A stretch of 35,905 nucleotides of DNA from an uncultured beta proteobacterium (GTDB lineage: Bacteria; Pseudomonadota; Gammaproteobacteria; Burkholderiales; Burkholderiaceae_C): positions 1 through 35,905 of the forward strand of contig CAIXNB010000106.1 of the NCBI GenBank assembly GCA_903920695.1, in the 5' to 3' direction. The position numbers and the translations under genes were made by a program. The notes below the pieces were generated by a model. That model saw nothing but the letters and a program-made list of their open reading frames with translations, ran no database searches and was not told the origin of the DNA. This document shows, one piece after another, positions 33,382 to 35,905 of this stretch. The stretch's first letter is position 1. Each line of letters begins with the position of its first letter.

Positions 33382-34050
33382 TCAGTAAATTCCAACATCA
33401 ATAGGGGACTCGTGCGCAATTCGCTGCAGCCGCTCAGCATAAGTCGTCAACTGCTGCTTCCTTTGCTCGTCCGTCATGCGAACCGGCCCATAGACGATCT
33501 GCGGTGCCAATATGTCGAAGCCAACAAACTGCAACATGCCTCGATGAATAGGTCGCAAAATTCCAGCAATGTCCCCGTTGAATGCCCCTTTGCGATAGGC
33601 CTCTTCAGGGCCACCCGTCGTCAGAGACAGTAGTGCGCGTTTTCCGCGAAAAACGCCACCCGCGTAAATCTGACCACCACCGTAGATGCGCCCCATCGCA
33701 AAAACACGATCAACCCAGCCCTTGAGAACTGCCGGCAATCCAAACCACCATAGCGGAAACTGCCAGATCATCAAGTCGCACCACTCAATCTTTTCCATCT
33801 CTGACGCGATCTCCGCCGAAAAGCCACCTATCTCGGTAGAGTAAAGCTCTTCAAGCTGTTGTTTAAAGTAGTTTGGATCTTTGACCGTCGTAAAGTTACC
33901 CCGGCCGGAAACGGGATTGAAGTGCATTTCATGCAGGTCGGAAGTCTTTACCTCATGGCCAGCTTCGGCAAACATCTCACAAGCTGTGCGAAACATCGCA
34001 CCGTTAAAACTTTGTGACTCTGGATGCCAATAAACCACTAATACTTTCAT
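33382..34050 (-). CDS. NAD(P)H-dependent oxidoreductase, flavodoxin-fold quinone reductase
   Basis: A 222-residue member of the NQO1/MdaB flavodoxin-like family. The FAD/FMN loop is MKVLVVYWHPESQSFNGAMF, and the middle has the conserved CDLMIWQFPLWWFGLPAVLK with GWVDRVFAMGRIYGGGQIYA. KRALLSLTTGGPEEAYRKGA is the next cofactor contact. These enzymes reduce quinones by two electrons with NAD(P)H. The length is right and the gene looks intact. It is convergent with relA, 17 bases from its stop. Nothing in the sequence indicates its specific quinone or regulator. Confidence 0.88.
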   Translation of the reverse strand: MKVLVVYWHPESQSFNGAMFRTACEMFAEAGHEVKTSDLHEMHFNPVSGRGNFTTVKDPNYFKQQLEELYSTEIGGFSAEIASEMEKIEWCDLMIWQFPLWWFGLPAVLKGWVDRVFAMGRIYGGGQIYAGGVFRGKRALLSLTTGGPEEAYRKGAFNGDIAGILRPIHRGMLQFVGFDILAPQIVYGPVRMTDEQRKQQLTTYAERLQRIAHESPIDVGIY

Positions 34051-34129
34051 AAACGGACTCCTTGCTTTGTTGCCTGATGTCTGAATTGTGCTGCGCCGAT
34101 AGGCGTCCGCACCAATGAAATGGTATGTC

Positions 34130-34729
34130 TCATTTTCGATGGCGCCGTACGAGATCTACCAGTTCTTGAAGAGACAACGGCTTATCTCGGCTGCGATGAA
34201 CCATGCGGTGGCAGTTTGAGCACACGACCGTCATGTCGGTTCTAGGGTTGACGGTTGATGGCTCCGTCATTCGTGAGACTGGCACCAAGTGATGTACTTC
34301 AATGTAGTCTTTGCCGCGTGAACCGTAGATCGCTGCGAAGCTGAAGTTGCACGCCAAGCAGGTTGTTCCATGAACGGCAATAGCCGTAGCCCGAAGTTTT
34401 GGGTTTCGCTCGAAGTGCGCAACCAGTCGCTCGGAGCGCAGCCCCTCAAGTACCGACTCCTCTTCCGCAAACGCTGCTAGATCAGCAGTAATCTGCGACT
34501 CGGTTGAGCCTGACGAAGGCGGAAGAGTTCTAGCGGCTTCGACCCTTTTCGGTGTGAGTTTCCAGTAATTTCGGCGTGCGTCAGGCGCGCCGTTTGCCCG
34601 AAACAGCAATCCCTTGTTGACGAGATGCAGTCGGGCAAATTGGACGCGGTTTGCCCAATGGCTGGCGGAGTTGCTGTACTTCTGGGTGCGCTCTGCATGG
34701 GTTACCTCGGGATGACGAAGTGCAAGTTT
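34130..34729 (-). pseudogene. Winged-helix/HNH endonuclease without an in-frame start
   Basis: The minus frame is open for 199 codons, from after a TGA at 34730-34732. The N-terminal part SNSASHWANRVQFARLHLVN with KGLL resembles the winged-helix (Mrr_N-like) domain of restriction endonucleases. The C-terminal HNH domain is complete: GTTCLACNFSFAAIYGSRGK, then DYIEVHHLVPVS and DMTVVCSNCHRMVHRS (Cys2-His-His-Cys pattern). No ATG or GTG starts the frame; a TTG at 34609 would cut the winged helix. An ATG at 34733 is followed by AAAA; one A fewer would put it in frame. Either a homopolymer frameshift or loss of the N-terminus is present. It may have been a type IV-like defence nuclease. Confidence 0.65.
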
Positions 34730-35000
34730 TCATATACGCGTCATGCTGTGGCTCGCGCGTCAGGCTCGGCCGCAAGAAAGGCCAGTAGATCGTACTTTGA
34801 GTACATCGTCCGTAGGGATGGTCATGTCAATGAGGCCTAACGATTAGCGTTTATCCGCCGCGCTGCAATGCTGAAAGAAACCATATCGCCTCCCACGGCT
34901 GATAAACCTTGTTGGACTGAACCGTCTGCACAGGCGGTCCGTATAGGGGTTTGAAAGCTTTGCCCCTCTTGTTTGATGGAATTATGACCGGGCGTGATGC

Positions 35001-35032
35001 GGCGTTGGCATGAAGTTGCTTATGCCAACGCC
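35001..35032. repeat. 11-bp perfect inverted repeat with a 10-nt loop
   Basis: GGCGTTGGCAT (35001-35011) pairs exactly with ATGCCAACGCC (35022-35032). No T-run follows, so it is not a typical terminator. It lies about 20 bases before the relA relic and may mark the joint at which the relic was captured. Confidence 0.6.
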
Positions 35033-35050
35033 TACGAAGGTCTCAATCGT

Positions 35051-35152
35051 GGTAGCGCGCTCGTGCTGAGCATCGATTCGCTCATGACGCAGTTCGCCAC
35101 GTGCTGCAATCCGGCACCGCCGCATGCCATCTGCGGCTTTGTCGGGCGCGGC
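35051..35152 (+). pseudogene. Relic of a RelA/SpoT zinc-finger region
   Basis: The plus frame reads GSALVLSIDSLMTQFATCC, then NPAPPHAICGFVGRGQ. It corresponds to residues VVGVDSLMTQLAKCC and KPAPPDAICGFVTRGK of relA in this window (about 32930-33023), with extensive nucleotide identity, for instance GATTCGCTCATGACGCAG in both. The match ends where relA continues into VSVHRSDC. About 100 bases remain, without a start or the rest of the gene. It is either a fragmentary duplication of relA or the remainder of a paralogue. Confidence 0.75.
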
Positions 35153-35413
35153 CAGATACCGGTTATTGCTGGCAGTAGACCCACGGTCAGCCACACACAG
35201 TTGGTATTGCCCTGCATTGACTGCTGCACACCAAAAAATATATCCGTCCAGCAAAGGTATCGCGCAGTCCGGCAAAGCTTGATTGCGCCAGCATTCCTAG
35301 CATTGCGCCTGGGCGCGTGAGTTCAGTGTCGACGGGCAAACCTGACTGACTCAAGCAAACAAGGCAGCCATTAACTTGGCCGACCACCATGCTGAATCGG
35401 ACGGAGTATTGCC

Positions 35414-35905
35414 ATGATTGAAGTGAAAACCGCTGTGATCAAACAGTTTGCTGTATCCATCACCCTGTTGTTCATGCTGGTTCTCGGCGGCTGCGGTGGC
35501 GGTGGCGCCTCACCCCCAGCTCCTTTGCTCAACGACTCATTCAGAACAAATGTCAGCAAGAATGTGGCCGTCCGGTCCGATGCCCTGAACCATGAGTTCC
35601 TGTTGCAGGGGAATATGGTTGAACTTTCAACTGCCCAATATTTCAGTGGACTCAAGAGCAGGGTGGTGGTCTTTCAGAAGCAGGCCGGCAAGCTCTTCAT
35701 GCTGGAATCCCAAGTCGGGCATACCGTGATGCCGGACACCCCCTTTGCGATCATTCTGGCTGAATTTCCAATCGTCAAAGAGGAAGGCGGCTGGATCTGG
35801 TTCGATTTCAATCAGGGCATGTCAAAAGTATTCACAACCGGCGAGATGTACGCATCGGATGATCAAGGCACAGGCTACGTCCCCTCCTTCGCGGTTGCAT
35901 CGGTC
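35414..35905 (+). CDS. Lipoprotein of unknown function, 3' end outside the window
   Basis: An open frame of 164 codons starts at ATG 35414, with CGGAG 7 nt upstream, and is still open at the window end. Residues 1-27 are a lipoprotein signal peptide: a hydrophobic core (AVSITLLFMLVLGG) and lipobox LGGC, followed by the GGGG linker usual in exported lipoproteins. The mature part has NHEFLLQGNMVELSTAQYF, SRVVVFQKQAGKLFMLESQV, GHTVMPDTPFAIILAEFPIV and GGWIWFDFNQGMSKVFTTGE. The pattern of alternating strands resembles the N-terminal part of large secreted DUF5117-type zinc-metalloprotease-like proteins, but this is only a recollection. It is probably envelope-anchored. Confidence 0.75.
   Translation, partial: MIEVKTAVIKQFAVSITLLFMLVLGGCGGGGASPPAPLLNDSFRTNVSKNVAVRSDALNHEFLLQGNMVELSTAQYFSGLKSRVVVFQKQAGKLFMLESQVGHTVMPDTPFAIILAEFPIVKEEGGWIWFDFNQGMSKVFTTGEMYASDDQGTGYVPSFAVASV

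Larger units (their letters stand above)
34734..35413. other. Gene-free stretch carrying a relA relic
   Basis: Apart from the relic and inverted repeat listed separately, no supported gene is seen between the HNH start and the lipoprotein ATG. Short frames on both strands lack ribosome sites and do not match known families. The segment has the look of eroded sequence. Confidence 0.5.

Noticed and set aside
34834..34930. Possible integron attC site (GCCTAAC followed later by GTTGGAC)
   Set aside because: The two ends are not complementary enough and inner sites are lacking; no integrase is present.

Overview
The window looks like a stretch of a betaproteobacterial chromosome, probably Burkholderiales. 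I base this on the GC-rich coding sequence, a RisA/RisS-like OmpR/EnvZ pair, a RelA with a decayed hydrolase domain, paired short ChrA proteins, dispersed repeats built on GTCATTGCGGG, and the beta-oxidation and hydroxybutyrate genes. No tRNA, rRNA, CRISPR array or intact transposase was seen.

Left part (1 to about 6.4 kb): a decayed mobile element of prophage or integrative-element type. It starts with about 300 bases of AT-rich foreign-looking DNA fused to the 5' end of a type III methyltransferase gene. Next come an XRE repressor with TGACG inverted repeats, a DUF932 gene behind a hairpin that covers its ribosome site, and three small ORFs. On the minus strand a replication module runs from a coiled-coil protein (cut at its N-terminus) through a triple 11-bp repeat and a small DNA-binding protein to a primase/helicase locus collapsed by an internal deletion. 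Two small genes follow, each coupled by an ATGA overlap. One of them carries a 29-bp-arm inverted repeat inside its coding sequence.

Transition (6.5-9.4 kb): a SOUL haem-binding protein, a toxin-antitoxin pair collapsed into one out-of-frame scar, a DUF488 gene, and an MFS transporter with a frameshift and a lost C-terminus that abuts the isocitrate dehydrogenase gene.

Main part (9.4-33.4 kb): mostly intact housekeeping and catabolic genes. These are NAD-type isocitrate dehydrogenase, nitroreductase, patatin phospholipase, a ChrA pair, an EamA remnant and a GNAT gene. A beta-oxidation block follows: hydratase/hydroxyacyl-CoA dehydrogenase and thiolase, with acyl-CoA dehydrogenase and MOSC divergent. 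Then come a PlsC-type acyltransferase, a YgiQ radical SAM protein between two REP-like clusters, the two-component system with two small secreted proteins behind it, a 3-/4-hydroxybutyrate utilisation operon (3-hydroxybutyrate dehydrogenase, Fe-dependent alcohol dehydrogenase, succinate-semialdehyde dehydrogenase), a divergent alpha/beta hydrolase, and relA.

Right end (33.4-35.9 kb): a flavodoxin-fold quinone reductase, an HNH nuclease gene lacking an in-frame start, a relic copy of the RelA zinc-finger region, and the start of a lipoprotein gene cut by the window edge.

The most notable pattern is a set of deletion scars (methyltransferase, primase, toxin-antitoxin, MFS, EamA, HNH, relA relic). 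In several of them both gene ends survive but the middle is gone. They could be genuine genome decay or assembly of strain variants; the sequence alone cannot decide.
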